64,000 bases of DNA from Vibrio sp. LaRot3 (GTDB lineage: Bacteria > Pseudomonadota > Gammaproteobacteria > Enterobacterales > Vibrionaceae): the NCBI RefSeq assembly GCF_027587025.1, contig NZ_JAPPTI010000002.1:124001-188000 (forward strand), in the 5' to 3' direction. A program made the position numbers and the translations under genes. The notes beneath the pieces were generated by a model, which was given only the letters and a program-made list of their open reading frames with translations, was not told the DNA's origin and searched no databases. Shown here piece after piece: positions 38,551 through 48,058 of the stretch (position 1 is the first letter of the stretch; each line of letters starts with the position of its first letter).

Positions 38551-38590
38551 AGGGTCTCTCGAGTTTTAGTTGATGAGGTTTAAGTGAATC

Positions 38591-41041
38591 TCAACCCATT
38601 TTCGGTGCCGTTTTTCGACTAAGATCTGGGGCAAAGTCTTCAAGAGTAAAGTCTAAACCAGACAACCAAAAATCACTGACTAGCTTGCGTGAGATGATGT
38701 ATTGCTTTTTACCCACCTCTAAAGTTATTAAATAGTCGCCTGCAGTAAGCCCTTCAACCACGTAATACCCATCTGAATCGACAATACTGGAGTGCTCTGT
38801 CTGTTTCTGCAGATGTTTAAAGTGTATATAGGATTTTTCGTTAAGTGACATATGTATTTGCCCATCAATACCAAATGAGGCAAGCAGTACAATGTTGACT
38901 TGAGAAGTCGCAACTTCTCTTGTATCAACGAAAATCGGGTTTTGCGTAGGGCTTAAACTCAAATCGAGAGACCCTTCGTCAATCTGAATTGCTAAGCCCT
39001 TGCGGGCGGGTATGTTGTCAAAAGTAAATTCACCAGTGGCATTGGTCGTAACATATTGACTGAGTAGTTGCAGCTTAACGCCTCCAATGCCTTTGCCTTG
39101 TTCATCCACTACTTGGCCGACAACTTTGGCAAAGCTGTATTGATCCCACGTGGTCATTTGATGACTCGCTTGTTTGAAATTTGTTTTTGCGCCGAATTCG
39201 GTGGTCAGCTCAATTAGGTAGCTATCGTCTGTGCCATTGACGCTCAACTTTACATTGGGGTTAATTGTCCCGTGTATAGAGGCTGTGGTGTCCAACTCAT
39301 GATCTTGATAAAGCAAAGACAGGTTGGCGGTGACCTCGTCAAATAAGCCGAATGTTGTAAGCCAGCAATTGCTGCATGCTTTGCGTAAACGAGCGTGGCT
39401 GCGCTGGTGACGACCTTGATGGTCAAAATGACTAGTCAAACTCCAAGAAGTATCGGAAAAGCTACTTTTGGTTAAGTTTAAAACATGCTCGGTGATGCTT
39501 TCTCCGCTATCACGCATCTTGGTAAAATCGGTAGTATAGTTGGCGTATAAACTATTATTAATTCGCCAACTAAAAGAGGGTTCGATCTGGTATTTTTTAT
39601 CATTTAAGACGCTATTGAGTGACAGGCTGGTGGTGTTAAAGGCAATACCGTAATGTAGCTTGTGGTAATTCAAACTGTTCGGTTCAAAGTTATCTTTTTG
39701 GTTAAACAAAAGTGACAGCGAATGCCCTTTGTCAATGAGCAAGTCTAACTCGATAGGAAGGCGCTGTTGTTGTGACAGCCAACCTATTTGCGTTGATAGC
39801 CAATGCGCAGGAAGATACTTCACTTGGAAACCGAGATAGTCAGTATCATCGACGTGGAACCATGAGCTGCCAATGGTGATGTAGTCAGAAAGGCCATAGT
39901 CAATAGTAAGCCCCGCTGCGTATTGTTCTTCAGAACCAAAAGAAAACTGAGTAGACCATTCGCCCTTCGGAAGAAAATTATGATCGACTCCAGCGACGAC
40001 GATTTCTTCTTCTGACCATAAACCTTCGCCGAGAAAATAACGAAAGGTAATCGTATCGCCCGGTGCTATATCTTGCTCCTGTATCGTAAAACGACCGAAA
40101 GAATCAGAGCGATAGCTGTTTTTGTAAATGCCGTTGACCAAAACGTCGATATCTATATTGGGTTTGGTGCTATTTTCCAGTTGTAAGGTGCCAAACCCGA
40201 CGGCCAACTTTCGGTTGGTGTAGTAAATGCCATCTTCCAAGCTACTATTGTTCGTGAAGATTCCTCCATCTAGCAACACGTGCCCAATTTCAAGTACGCC
40301 AGCGTCGTCGTTAGTTGAGATCGCTACGTTATAATAAGCTAATGGTCTTTCGAGACGGCTATCGACAGAAAATTGAGATAGAGAGTCTGGCGTGCTGACT
40401 AAAATGTCAGATAGGCCAGAAATCGCTAGGTGATTCTTTTCATCAAATGATAGTGATGTGGATATTCGCGCAGACGCTCCCCAATGTTGGTTAGGAAGGT
40501 GAGCAACCTTTTGGCTGTTTTTTTCATGCTCTTGGGCTTTTTGTTTCGTGTCTTTTCTCAATCGCTCTATTTCTTCCTCCAGTTGCGCTCGAGATTTAAA
40601 CCCCCTTGTCATGGTCAATTGGTAGTTATTAATACTCCATTGAGTTTTGACTGGTAAACATTGCTCAAGACTTTGCCAATGTATGTACCATTTATTTTCG
40701 AAGTGAACTGATTGTATGGGTTTTGCCGAAGTGTCGAGTTGATGACATGTCTTGCTTTTCAGATCAATGACGTAGGGAGGGCTTTCATAGCCTAAATCGT
40801 TAGGAAGATAAAACTCGCATTGAGTCGCGCGACATTCCCCTAGCATTTCTAATAAATAGAGTGCCATGTTTTCTGGAGACACATAAGGTTGTTCGCTTTC
40901 ATCCATGATGACGCGATAGAAGTTGTCTCCGGTCGATGACAGTTTTACTTCGATGTGCGCAGGGTAATACTCTTCAGCTTTTGTATAGGGCGTACCTAAA
41001 AGCCCAATGATAGAGATTATCCCAATTAACCAGTTTTGCAT
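38591..41041 (-). CDS. Atypical fimbrial usher-like outer membrane protein
   Basis: The 816-residue protein has a signal peptide (about 1-22), an N-terminal domain at 24-145 with four cysteines (70, 75, 99, 128) that could pair in the periplasm, a charged helical segment at about 150-178, a long beta-strand-rich barrel region from about 188 to 635, and two C-terminal beta-sandwich domains from about 640 (VVGQVVDEQGKGIGGVKLQL, then IVDSDGYYVVEGLTAGDYLIT) resembling carboxypeptidase-regulatory or CNA_B repeats. An inner strand block, DVLVNGIYKNSYRSDSFGRF, is usher-like. Order and size parallel FimD ushers, but the sequence is not the FimD family by eye. It is the last gene of the pilin-subunit-chaperone operon, seven bases after the chaperone. 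Confidence 0.7.
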   Translation of the reverse strand: MQNWLIGIISIIGLLGTPYTKAEEYYPAHIEVKLSSTGDNFYRVIMDESEQPYVSPENMALYLLEMLGECRATQCEFYLPNDLGYESPPYVIDLKSKTCHQLDTSAKPIQSVHFENKWYIHWQSLEQCLPVKTQWSINNYQLTMTRGFKSRAQLEEEIERLRKDTKQKAQEHEKNSQKVAHLPNQHWGASARISTSLSFDEKNHLAISGLSDILVSTPDSLSQFSVDSRLERPLAYYNVAISTNDDAGVLEIGHVLLDGGIFTNNSSLEDGIYYTNRKLAVGFGTLQLENSTKPNIDIDVLVNGIYKNSYRSDSFGRFTIQEQDIAPGDTITFRYFLGEGLWSEEEIVVAGVDHNFLPKGEWSTQFSFGSEEQYAAGLTIDYGLSDYITIGSSWFHVDDTDYLGFQVKYLPAHWLSTQIGWLSQQQRLPIELDLLIDKGHSLSLLFNQKDNFEPNSLNYHKLHYGIAFNTTSLSLNSVLNDKKYQIEPSFSWRINNSLYANYTTDFTKMRDSGESITEHVLNLTKSSFSDTSWSLTSHFDHQGRHQRSHARLRKACSNCWLTTFGLFDEVTANLSLLYQDHELDTTASIHGTINPNVKLSVNGTDDSYLIELTTEFGAKTNFKQASHQMTTWDQYSFAKVVGQVVDEQGKGIGGVKLQLLSQYVTTNATGEFTFDNIPARKGLAIQIDEGSLDLSLSPTQNPIFVDTREVATSQVNIVLLASFGIDGQIHMSLNEKSYIHFKHLQKQTEHSSIVDSDGYYVVEGLTAGDYLITLEVGKKQYIISRKLVSDFWLSGLDFTLEDFAPDLSRKTAPKMG

Positions 41042-41048
41042 TGATAAA

Positions 41049-41741
41049 CTAAGAACAGTTAGCTATCTCTTGATCATCTTGTGTTAACACCACTTTCTGA
41101 TTCTTTGTTAGTGGTCTAGTCATCGTGGACTCACGCAGTAAGATGAGTTTCTTAGGCTCTGACTCATCGCTTAGCTTTAACCATGTGTCGAGCTGAAACG
41201 CGCTATTGTTAACAATTGAGAAATTGCCTTCATGACACTGTAACGTAAAGTTTTGAGCTGGTTGACCTTTGCTGACATAGACAGGAATAAACGTACTTAT
41301 TTTGAATGTGATATCGATGCTGGTTGTATTTTCCTGGCTGGTTTTTGGCGCGGATTCGGTCGTTGGGGTTGGCGAGAAACGCAAGTAAGCTCGATACTCT
41401 CCGTCTGGCTGGTTGGTATCAATGGCATCGACTCGAACGCGTATTGTGCGGCGCTGGCCTGGTTTTAAACTGCGGATCACTGGTGGTGAGATACGAATAG
41501 AGTCCTGAATGTTTTCCAAAGCAGCGATGTTGTCGTCATGCCTATAGACTCCGTCACCGACAACTTTCTTGTAGGTCGTGCTAATTTCAAGTCTTACTGG
41601 CTCATCACCAGTATTCTCGACGACAACTTTTTGTGTGGTTGTGTTGCTTCCGTCTAGCACTAATCGTGTTGGGGCAATTAATAACTGCGCTAAAGACTGT
41701 GTGCTAAATAACACACAAAAAATAAGGATAAGTAACTTCAT
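41049..41741 (-). CDS. PapD-like periplasmic fimbrial chaperone
   Basis: The 230-residue protein has a signal peptide (MKLLILIFCVLFSTQSLA) and an N-terminal immunoglobulin-like domain with the chaperone pattern LLIAPTRLVLDGSNTTTQKVVVENTGD, a central SPPVIRSLKPGQRRTIRVRV, and DGEYRAYLRFSP. The C-terminal domain is short. Such chaperones donate a strand to fold subunits in the periplasm. The type is closer to the archaic fimbrial chaperones than to PapD or FimC. It overlaps the second subunit gene by four bases (ATGA) and precedes the usher-like gene by seven bases. Confidence 0.82.
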   Translation of the reverse strand: MKLLILIFCVLFSTQSLAQLLIAPTRLVLDGSNTTTQKVVVENTGDEPVRLEISTTYKKVVGDGVYRHDDNIAALENIQDSIRISPPVIRSLKPGQRRTIRVRVDAIDTNQPDGEYRAYLRFSPTPTTESAPKTSQENTTSIDITFKISTFIPVYVSKGQPAQNFTLQCHEGNFSIVNNSAFQLDTWLKLSDESEPKKLILLRESTMTRPLTKNQKVVLTQDDQEIANCS

Positions 41742-42166
41742 TGATATTTAATCTCAAATACTATCGAATTAGAATAATTTCCTGCTGCGTTATTGGCTTT
41801 AATATCGGCTTTAGCTCCAATGCAAAGTAAATCTGTTATTCCATTGTTTTTTATAAGGGCTTTTCCCGATTTAGATAAACCACATCCGAAGGAAAATTTA
41901 TTTATTTTGATATGGCTGTTTCCATTGCTTACATGTTGGTTTTTAGGCAATGAAACACCGATGCTTTTCCCTTTTTCGCCTTTTACATAGAACCTAAATA
42001 CGTCTGGTTGATTGAGTTCAGGGTCAGAAATAACTCTTTGGTTAGAGCCAGAAATACTCATCTGAGAGAAAGTTAATCTTTGATTGTCGTGAACTATTTC
42101 TAGTGCGTCAGCGAAAGAGTAAAAGCAACTCGTTATCAAGGTAAAAAAAAGAGTGCAAAGACGCAT
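41738..42166 (-). CDS. Putative second fimbrial subunit (DUF4402-like), 142 aa
   Basis: The 142-residue protein has a signal peptide (to FADA) and a beta-rich mature part with LTFSQMSISGSNQRVI, a DVFRFYVKGEKGKSIGVSL strand pair and a C-terminal SIVFEIKYQ. Both this protein and the pilin end in a strand of the form V/F-E-V/I-x-Y-Q, suggesting a shared fold. Two cysteines (FSFGCGLS and LLCIG) could form a disulfide. It is more AT-rich and diverged than its neighbours, and may be a tip or adaptor subunit. The chaperone start overlaps its stop. Confidence 0.6.
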   Translation of the reverse strand: MRLCTLFFTLITSCFYSFADALEIVHDNQRLTFSQMSISGSNQRVISDPELNQPDVFRFYVKGEKGKSIGVSLPKNQHVSNGNSHIKINKFSFGCGLSKSGKALIKNNGITDLLCIGAKADIKANNAAGNYSNSIVFEIKYQ

Positions 42167-42206
42167 AATGAAAGCAGCAGCACAAAATGTACTGCCGCCC
42201 TTTAAA

Positions 42207-42650
42207 TTATTGGTAGGTTACTTCTACAGGGATACTTTGCGCGTAGCTGCCTTCGACCAGTGAAGCTGAAGCAATAGCTGCTGTACCACCGATGTTGAGT
42301 GTTGCATTACCACCCGTCAGGGTAAGAGTAGTTGGAGCATCTAGGCTAAGACCGATTGTGTTCGCGCCATTTTTAATGGTAGTAGAGTTCGCGTCTCCGA
42401 CGTTCACGTTAACAATGTCACCTGCTTTACCCGTTACGTTAAATGTCGCTGCGCCTGCGTCACCCTGAGCGATAACAATGTCAGTGTTGTCACTAGTGGT
42501 AATAACACCAAAATCCAAACCACTTACACGGTTTAACGTGATTGCTTGTTTAACTTCAAGAGTTGCGTCAAAAGTCCCTGTCGCGGCAAATACTTGCGTA
42601 GATGATAATACGATTGCTGAAGTAACGACTGCTTTTACTAACTTGTTCAT
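42207..42650 (-). CDS. Major fimbrial subunit, DUF4402-like pilin
   Basis: The 147-residue protein has a signal peptide cut near VFA-ATGTF. The mature sequence is glycine, alanine and threonine rich, low in aromatic and charged residues, and has no cysteine: LEVKQAITLNRVSGLDFGVITTSD, FNVTGKAGDIVNVNV, then GNATLNIGGTAA and VEVTYQ. This pattern fits the DUF4402 family, seen as secreted subunits beside chaperone and usher genes. It heads the operon, with AAGGATATAAGC before the ATG. High expression is implied by its composition and lead position. Confidence 0.7.
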   Translation of the reverse strand: MNKLVKAVVTSAIVLSSTQVFAATGTFDATLEVKQAITLNRVSGLDFGVITTSDNTDIVIAQGDAGAATFNVTGKAGDIVNVNVGDANSTTIKNGANTIGLSLDAPTTLTLTGGNATLNIGGTAAIASASLVEGSYAQSIPVEVTYQ

Positions 42651-42844
42651 GCTTATATCCTTATCAATGAATGCTATTAATTTAAAGTTCTTGCAAATAA
42701 AAATATTAATTATTTGGCAAGCACAGTGAGGTTGTTATTTTAAATAAGTTAATGATTGGTTGTTGTTATGGAACTTATGGCAATGGTTAAATCTTGGCAA
42801 TAAGGTTTATGTTATGTCGGTATATAAGTGCGACGTAGTGCAAA

Positions 42845-42860
42845 TAGTACTCAAGTACTA
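42845..42860. promoter_or_regulatory. Perfect inverted repeat upstream of the fimbrial operon
   Basis: TAGTACT and AGTACTA flank CA, about 195 bases before the pilin start codon. The symmetry and position suggest a regulator-binding site. No match to a known operator is claimed. Confidence 0.45.
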
Positions 42861-43062
42861 TCTAATGTGAGACATCGTTTGTTTTTGATTGTGTTAATTA
42901 TGAGATTTTATTAGTCATTTAGTATTAATTTCCACTGCTAAAATAAGGTCTTTGGTTTTATTTCTGCTAAATGCTAAATAATTAGTGTTTGACGGGGGTG
43001 TTTTTGTGAAGTTAAGCCATTAACTATTGTGAAAAGAATATTTCAGTTACATGAATGCGAGA

Positions 43063-43112
43063 GATGGTGGAGTGGTGTTTACCACCATCGATACGTGAGG
43101 ACCGATGGTGGC
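43063..43112 (-). repeat. GATGGTGG repeats forming alternative hairpins
   Basis: GATGGTGG occurs twice (43063-43070 and 43104-43111) with CCACCATC between them (43082-43089). Either copy can pair with the middle block, giving mutually exclusive hairpins just past the porin-like gene's stop. It may act as a terminator without a T-run. Confidence 0.5.
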
Positions 43113-43137
43113 AATGAGCAAGTCGTAACTAGAATGC

Positions 43138-44226
43138 CTAAAACACAAAATTAACCATAAGGGTGAACAAGTGGGCTTCTTGCTCTTGAGGTACAGAAAT
43201 AAAAGGACCTCTATCATTGTTGTCTGATTCTAAATATTGCCATTCAGCGTTGATAGAGACATTAGTGAGTAAGTCATATCGTGCACCAATGGTTACGCTG
43301 TCGCCAATGCTATCCTCATTCATGTCATAAAGTTGCCCGTAAACGAGATACGGTGTGATCTGATTAATGTTGTAATTTATAGCGCCATACCAAGCCGTGG
43401 TTCTATCGTTTCGTTCTGCTTCAAGTGCCAATGTTAGGTAGTCAAACTCGTATTCTGCACCTAGAGCAAAGAGCTCAATACTTTGGTTTGGATCCTCAAT
43501 TATCATTTGTGGAATAGTAATTTGACCCACATTGGGCACCATTTGCACGACGTTGGTTAAAGTCACTTTTTGATCATAACTTGAATCTAAATAACTTAGG
43601 TTCAAGCGATAGTTATCAGCAGAGTAGGTGACATTGATGCCCCACATTTCTTTGGTTTCTAAGTCGACTTTGCTATTTGGGCTAACAACAACGGAGATTG
43701 AGTCTTTCGTTCCGTAGAATGGGGTAATGGCCACTATCCCGTCGTCTTCAATATCAAACTCCCAAGAGAAGCTGACCCCTTTGTAAGACGTTATACCAAG
43801 TAAACTGTCATACACTTCGGTAGGCGGTCGTGCGGTGGTGTAGGCGTGGCCGACGTAATAATATTCAGAGGTTAAGAACAAAGGTAAGCGTTGCTGACCG
43901 ATGCGGAAGGTAATATCTTGCCATTCGTAGCCAATAAACGCCCATTCTAGCTCGGGGTCATCCCAATCATCTTGTGGTCGTTTAACCACTTGAGCAGAAG
44001 CATGAAAGTTATTGAAGTACCCATCTAACTGAAAACCGATGGTCGTATCGCAATCAAAGCAACTTTCATCGGAAATGTTGCGGTGAACAAACAGTGGAGT
44101 GGGGTTATCAGATTTTGTCCACGAGGTAGAACCAAAACCACTAAAAGAAAGGTATTCACCAAGTTCGATGGCGGCCAGTGATGGCGCACTAAAACATAGT
44201 GCAAGTGCGGTGATAATCGGCTTCAT
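43138..44226 (-). CDS. Porin-like outer membrane barrel protein
   Basis: The 362-residue protein has a signal peptide (to SLAA, then IELGEYLSF). The mature part alternates in long amphipathic strands with periplasmic turns (GYEWQDITFRIGQQRLPLFLTSEYYYV), ends in phenylalanine (LFTLMVNFVF), and is acidic in the loops, as for an outer-membrane porin. A C-x-x-C pair (CFDCD) near residue 55-58 is unusual. The start lies one base after the stop of the PstS-like gene, so the genes are cotranscribed from the hybrid kinase. It might be a substrate channel or a structural member of the sensory system. Confidence 0.78.
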   Translation of the reverse strand: MKPIITALALCFSAPSLAAIELGEYLSFSGFGSTSWTKSDNPTPLFVHRNISDESCFDCDTTIGFQLDGYFNNFHASAQVVKRPQDDWDDPELEWAFIGYEWQDITFRIGQQRLPLFLTSEYYYVGHAYTTARPPTEVYDSLLGITSYKGVSFSWEFDIEDDGIVAITPFYGTKDSISVVVSPNSKVDLETKEMWGINVTYSADNYRLNLSYLDSSYDQKVTLTNVVQMVPNVGQITIPQMIIEDPNQSIELFALGAEYEFDYLTLALEAERNDRTTAWYGAINYNINQITPYLVYGQLYDMNEDSIGDSVTIGARYDLLTNVSINAEWQYLESDNNDRGPFISVPQEQEAHLFTLMVNFVF

Positions 44227-44227
44227 A

Positions 44228-44713
44228 CTACTTATCTCCCTCTACTACATACAGGATGTTGGCATCGGTTGGTAAACTTTCGAGTGGCGCATAGCCAATT
44301 CGATAGGGCTTTTCTTTCATCCAATTGAGTAGGGCATCGATTTCTGCATTGGGCAGTTCTCTTGGGGGGCGAGCTTTACCTGAGAAAGTAAGCGAGGCCC
44401 AGTGGGCGTTCATTTGTGCGCTGTTTTTTCCAAGTAGGAACTGGTAAAACTCTGAACGTTCTTCACTTTGCTCTGGCCAATCAGAGAGTTCGATTTTTTT
44501 GCCATTGAGGCGTTTGGTTTTTCCTCGGTAGAGTTTGCGAGCCTTATTCACAGAGAGCGATTCAAAATTAGAATCTAGCGAGAATATGGCGTAGTCTTGC
44601 GCGGCCATCGCTTCGCTGGGAATGGGCGCAATAACGGCCAACACTAATGCCGAGAAAATAAAACTTCTTGCAATGGTGTGGCGTGCTGACGTTGAAAAAA
44701 AGTGCACTTTCAT
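44228..44713 (-). CDS. Short PstS-like periplasmic protein
   Basis: The 161-residue protein has a long signal sequence (to AMAAQDYAIF) and a mature part of about 125 residues with LSVNKARKLYRGKTKRLNG, SEFYQFLLGKNSAQMNAHWASLTFSGKA and PYRIGYAPLES, which resembles parts of phosphate-binding proteins of the PstS fold. It is roughly half of PstS, so a single lobe is likely. I moved the start to the ATG at 44713, where the signal begins; a TTG at 44746 would overlap the kinase gene. It sits between a hybrid kinase and a porin gene; it may deliver a ligand signal to the kinase. Confidence 0.7.
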   Translation of the reverse strand: MKVHFFSTSARHTIARSFIFSALVLAVIAPIPSEAMAAQDYAIFSLDSNFESLSVNKARKLYRGKTKRLNGKKIELSDWPEQSEERSEFYQFLLGKNSAQMNAHWASLTFSGKARPPRELPNAEIDALLNWMKEKPYRIGYAPLESLPTDANILYVVEGDK

Positions 44714-44729
44714 GGTGTTCACTGCCAAG

Positions 44730-47700
44730 TTAGATGATGTCTTCAATTTGTTGAATTAACTTTTCTTTTCGTACCGGTTTCGCCACATACGCATCCATAC
44801 CAGAATCAAAACAGCGTTGGATATCGTCATCTACAACACTGGCGGTCAATGCGATGATAGGTGTTTTACCAATGCCCGATTCACTCTCGTAGCGGCGAAT
44901 GTCTTCTGTGGCTTGGAAGCCATCTTTTATCGGCATCATGCAATCCATTAAGATCACATCAAAGCTGCTATCCGCGCAGTACATATCAACCGCTATTTGG
45001 CCATTATCAGCAATATCGAACTGGTAGCCCGCTTTTTGCAACATGACGGAAGCGACTTTTTGGTTTACACGATTGTCTTCAACCAGCAATACGCGTTCAC
45101 TCTTTGTGTTTACCTCTGACGGGGGAGTGTTATGCGTCTTTGGCTCGCTCGCTTTGATTGCGCTTTCGACTGGTGGCTTGTCGAATGTTTGAGTAGCGTG
45201 ATTTGTACTTACACCCCCAACAGGAAGTAAGGCGCTGGTTTGAATTTTTTCGCGAAGTATTTCTGCTTTAAACGGCTTGGATACATAGTCGTCCATACCG
45301 ACATCAAAGCAGAGTTGAATATCGTCATCCACGATACTGGCGGTAAGCGCGATAATTGGGATGGGTTGCTCTATTTGGGTTTGTAGTTCATAAGCACGAA
45401 TTGCTTTCGTTGAGGCAAAACCATCCATAACAGGCATCATACAGTCCATCAGGATAAGCGCGTAACGGTCTGGCTCGGCGCAGTACATATCCAGTGCTTG
45501 CTGGCCATCATCGGCCAAATCGAATTCATAACCTGCTTTACTGACGTGCAGGCTAGCGATTTTTTGGTTTACTGCGTTGTCATCGACAATCAATATCCGT
45601 GAATGACAGTGACCAACGGGCGCAGTAGCATCGTCTGGTAAAGGGTTAGAGTTTTTGGCCATTTCAATTGCTTTGAGTAAGCGCTTGCCGAGCAGAGGTC
45701 GAGTAACTAACGCTTTTATCGCGTTGGCAAAATCAAAACCTTCGCTGTTGAAATGGCGAACAATACAAACGTTCACTTGTTGCTCAGTCAGGCGGTTGAA
45801 GCAAGGCGTAAGTTTACTAGCGCAATTTGGTTCGGCTTCGATATAAAGAAGCGTTTGCCCTTGAGTTAGCTCTATGGCTTGGTTGAACTGTTCAATACTG
45901 GTGTATTGTGGGCAATGTTGAATACCGTAAAACGCGAGATCGTCACTGATGAGTTTGCTGAGTGACTCATCGCTACTGACTAAGTGCAGAGTGTTGTTGG
46001 TTTGCTTAGTTTTGTAGTGACTCTCTTCAACATCCAGTTCCAGCTGAAAGTAAAAACGACTGCCCAAATGTTTGACGGAATCAAGTTGGATCTTTCCGCC
46101 CATCAGTTCAACCAACTGGGTGCTAATGGCAAGACCTAAACCTGTACCGCCATACTGACGTGTGGTTGACTCGTCTTCTTGTGAAAATGGTTCAAAAATC
46201 TTCTTCTGTTGTTGCTCATCAATACCAATGCCACTGTCTTTGACTGAGAACTCAATGGTGGCTTTATTGTTATTAGTATCTGAGGCATTAGTTTCTATGG
46301 TGTCGATTCTAAGTTCGACACTGCCTTTCTCAGTGAACTTGACTGCGTTGGACATAAAGTTCATCAATATTTGGCGTAGTCTGTGGTCGTCAATCGCCAC
46401 TTTGTACGGGGTATTGCGACTAATATGGACTTGCAAGTCGAGCTGTTTTTCTTTTGCTTTTGGCGCAATGACAGAAGCAATATCGTAAATGGTTTCACGA
46501 ACACAGGTTGGATGATGGCTAATCAACAACATGCCAGATTCGATTTTAGAGAAGTCGAGAATATCGTTAATTAGACTCAGTAATAGCTGGGAAGAGGTTT
46601 CGATTGTGTCGACATAATCGCGTTGTGTGGCGCTTAGGTCGGTATCTCCCAGCACTTCTGAAATACCAATCACTCCATTGAGTGGTGTGCGTATTTCATG
46701 GGACATATTCGCCAAAAAGCTGCTTTTCGCTTTACTGGCTTGAATGGCATCCTCTTTTGCTTGTTCAGCATCTTCTTTCGCTTTGAGTAATCGTTCACTG
46801 GCTTGTTGCCGTTCGATAGTAAGCCTTTCAACTTCTCGTGCGAATTGACTGAGTTCATCATTGCCTTTGATGCTGTCAGTAAGAGGCGCTTGCTGTTCAT
46901 TTTCAGGCGCGCTGAGATACGCGAGGACTTTATGCAAATTATTGGTGACCCGCGAGGCCAAACTGATTGCAAGGCCAGCCACCAAAAGTGTAATGACTGA
47001 AATTGAGCCCACAAAGATCAAACGTTGCGTTTGTGCTTGGTCTATCGCCATGTTGATGCCGTTGGTCAACTCAGCTTCGATAGAAACACCAAGCTTACGC
47101 AGTAACTCAAGACGTGAGGTGAGCGCAAACACTCCCATGCTGACTTGTTGGTTATTGAGGGTTGCGAGTTCTTGTGGAGAGAGAAGCTGGTGGCGAAATT
47201 GTTGGCTATCACTAAATGCTTGGCTGCTGAACGTTTTAACCATCCGTTCTACTTGAGCGGAGTTAGCATTCAGTGTGACAAAGCGTTCAACAAACAATTG
47301 CTGCTGTTGAGCTAGTTGTCTGATGCTCGATTGTAGGTCTTGATCGTATTCGCCATTTGCTAATTGGTTAAAGCTTAGTCTTTGACTTAGGCGGTTTTCT
47401 TCGCTGGCCCAAAACATCAACCATTCTATTTGCATCAGCGCTTGAATATCTTGGCTTACGCTTTGAGGCACACCTTGAAGTTCAACTCGTTCTAACTGCA
47501 TTAAATGCTCTTGGTAAAGCTCGGCATACCACTCATGGCTATCAAACAATTCATCCGCATCTGAGATGGACGCCATTTCTTGATTCGCGGCGAGAAGCTC
47601 TTCTAAACCTTGCTGAGCGAGCGAAAGGTTGGCACTAAAAATTAATCCGAGCTTAGTTTCTAACTCTTGTTGTATGGACGGGGGTATTTGCCCGTTAGCT

Positions 47701-47912
47701 TGATGGCTGGTTTGATACAAGCTAGATATTTGGTTGAGGTAGCGGCTTAAATTATGCGCGCGCTCTAGTTGTTCGGTTTGTTGGTTAAGCGCTGCAATTT
47801 GACGAAAGGCGAAAAAAAGCAGCAGAAGAATAGGCAGCAACACCAAGCCAAACAATTTATATTTGACCGATACGTCACTCCACGACATCCGTTTAGTCAT
47901 TGAATAATCCAT
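44730..47912 (-). CDS. Hybrid histidine kinase with tandem receiver domains
   Basis: The 1060-residue protein has membrane helices at about residues 19-36 and 298-317, bracketing a helical periplasmic sensor (resembling NIT-type nitrate/nitrite-sensing bundles), a HAMP region, a coiled coil, and kinase box [13 protein letters not shown] with His405. The ATPase domain is intact. Three C-terminal receiver-like units follow: a degenerate one at about 648-770 without the acidic pocket, then two intact ones at about 785-910 and 940-1058, both with LMDCMMP around the aspartate and very similar flanks (VNQKx[12 protein letters not shown] and [10 protein letters not shown]). No HPt domain is present. 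The PstS-like and porin-like genes follow on the same strand. Confidence 0.87.
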   Translation of the reverse strand: MDYSMTKRMSWSDVSVKYKLFGLVLLPILLLLFFAFRQIAALNQQTEQLERAHNLSRYLNQISSLYQTSHQANGQIPPSIQQELETKLGLIFSANLSLAQQGLEELLAANQEMASISDADELFDSHEWYAELYQEHLMQLERVELQGVPQSVSQDIQALMQIEWLMFWASEENRLSQRLSFNQLANGEYDQDLQSSIRQLAQQQQLFVERFVTLNANSAQVERMVKTFSSQAFSDSQQFRHQLLSPQELATLNNQQVSMGVFALTSRLELLRKLGVSIEAELTNGINMAIDQAQTQRLIFVGSISVITLLVAGLAISLASRVTNNLHKVLAYLSAPENEQQAPLTDSIKGNDELSQFAREVERLTIERQQASERLLKAKEDAEQAKEDAIQASKAKSSFLANMSHEIRTPLNGVIGISEVLGDTDLSATQRDYVDTIETSSQLLLSLINDILDFSKIESGMLLISHHPTCVRETIYDIASVIAPKAKEKQLDLQVHISRNTPYKVAIDDHRLRQILMNFMSNAVKFTEKGSVELRIDTIETNASDTNNNKATIEFSVKDSGIGIDEQQQKKIFEPFSQEDESTTRQYGGTGLGLAISTQLVELMGGKIQLDSVKHLGSRFYFQLELDVEESHYKTKQTNNTLHLVSSDESLSKLISDDLAFYGIQHCPQYTSIEQFNQAIELTQGQTLLYIEAEPNCASKLTPCFNRLTEQQVNVCIVRHFNSEGFDFANAIKALVTRPLLGKRLLKAIEMAKNSNPLPDDATAPVGHCHSRILIVDDNAVNQKIASLHVSKAGYEFDLADDGQQALDMYCAEPDRYALILMDCMMPVMDGFASTKAIRAYELQTQIEQPIPIIALTASIVDDDIQLCFDVGMDDYVSKPFKAEILREKIQTSALLPVGGVSTNHATQTFDKPPVESAIKASEPKTHNTPPSEVNTKSERVLLVEDNRVNQKVASVMLQKAGYQFDIADNGQIAVDMYCADSSFDVILMDCMMPIKDGFQATEDIRRYESESGIGKTPIIALTASVVDDDIQRCFDSGMDAYVAKPVRKEKLIQQIEDII

Positions 47913-48058
47913 TTATTTAGCCAACTTATATGCAAAGTGTAGACTAGAAAAAACGAAATACGGCAACGTGTTAACAAAAGTTATACTTTATAAAATTTGC
48001 GCGTTGATATACCAAAGGACAAACCCATCTAGTACCAAGGTTGATGTGGGGTGGTGGG

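Larger units (their letters stand above)
42651..43137. other. Intergenic region upstream of the pilin gene
   Basis: About 490 AT-rich bases, apart from the hairpin block at 43063-43112. It holds the pilin operon promoter and the perfect inverted repeat at 42845-42860. No gene was seen. Confidence 0.5.
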
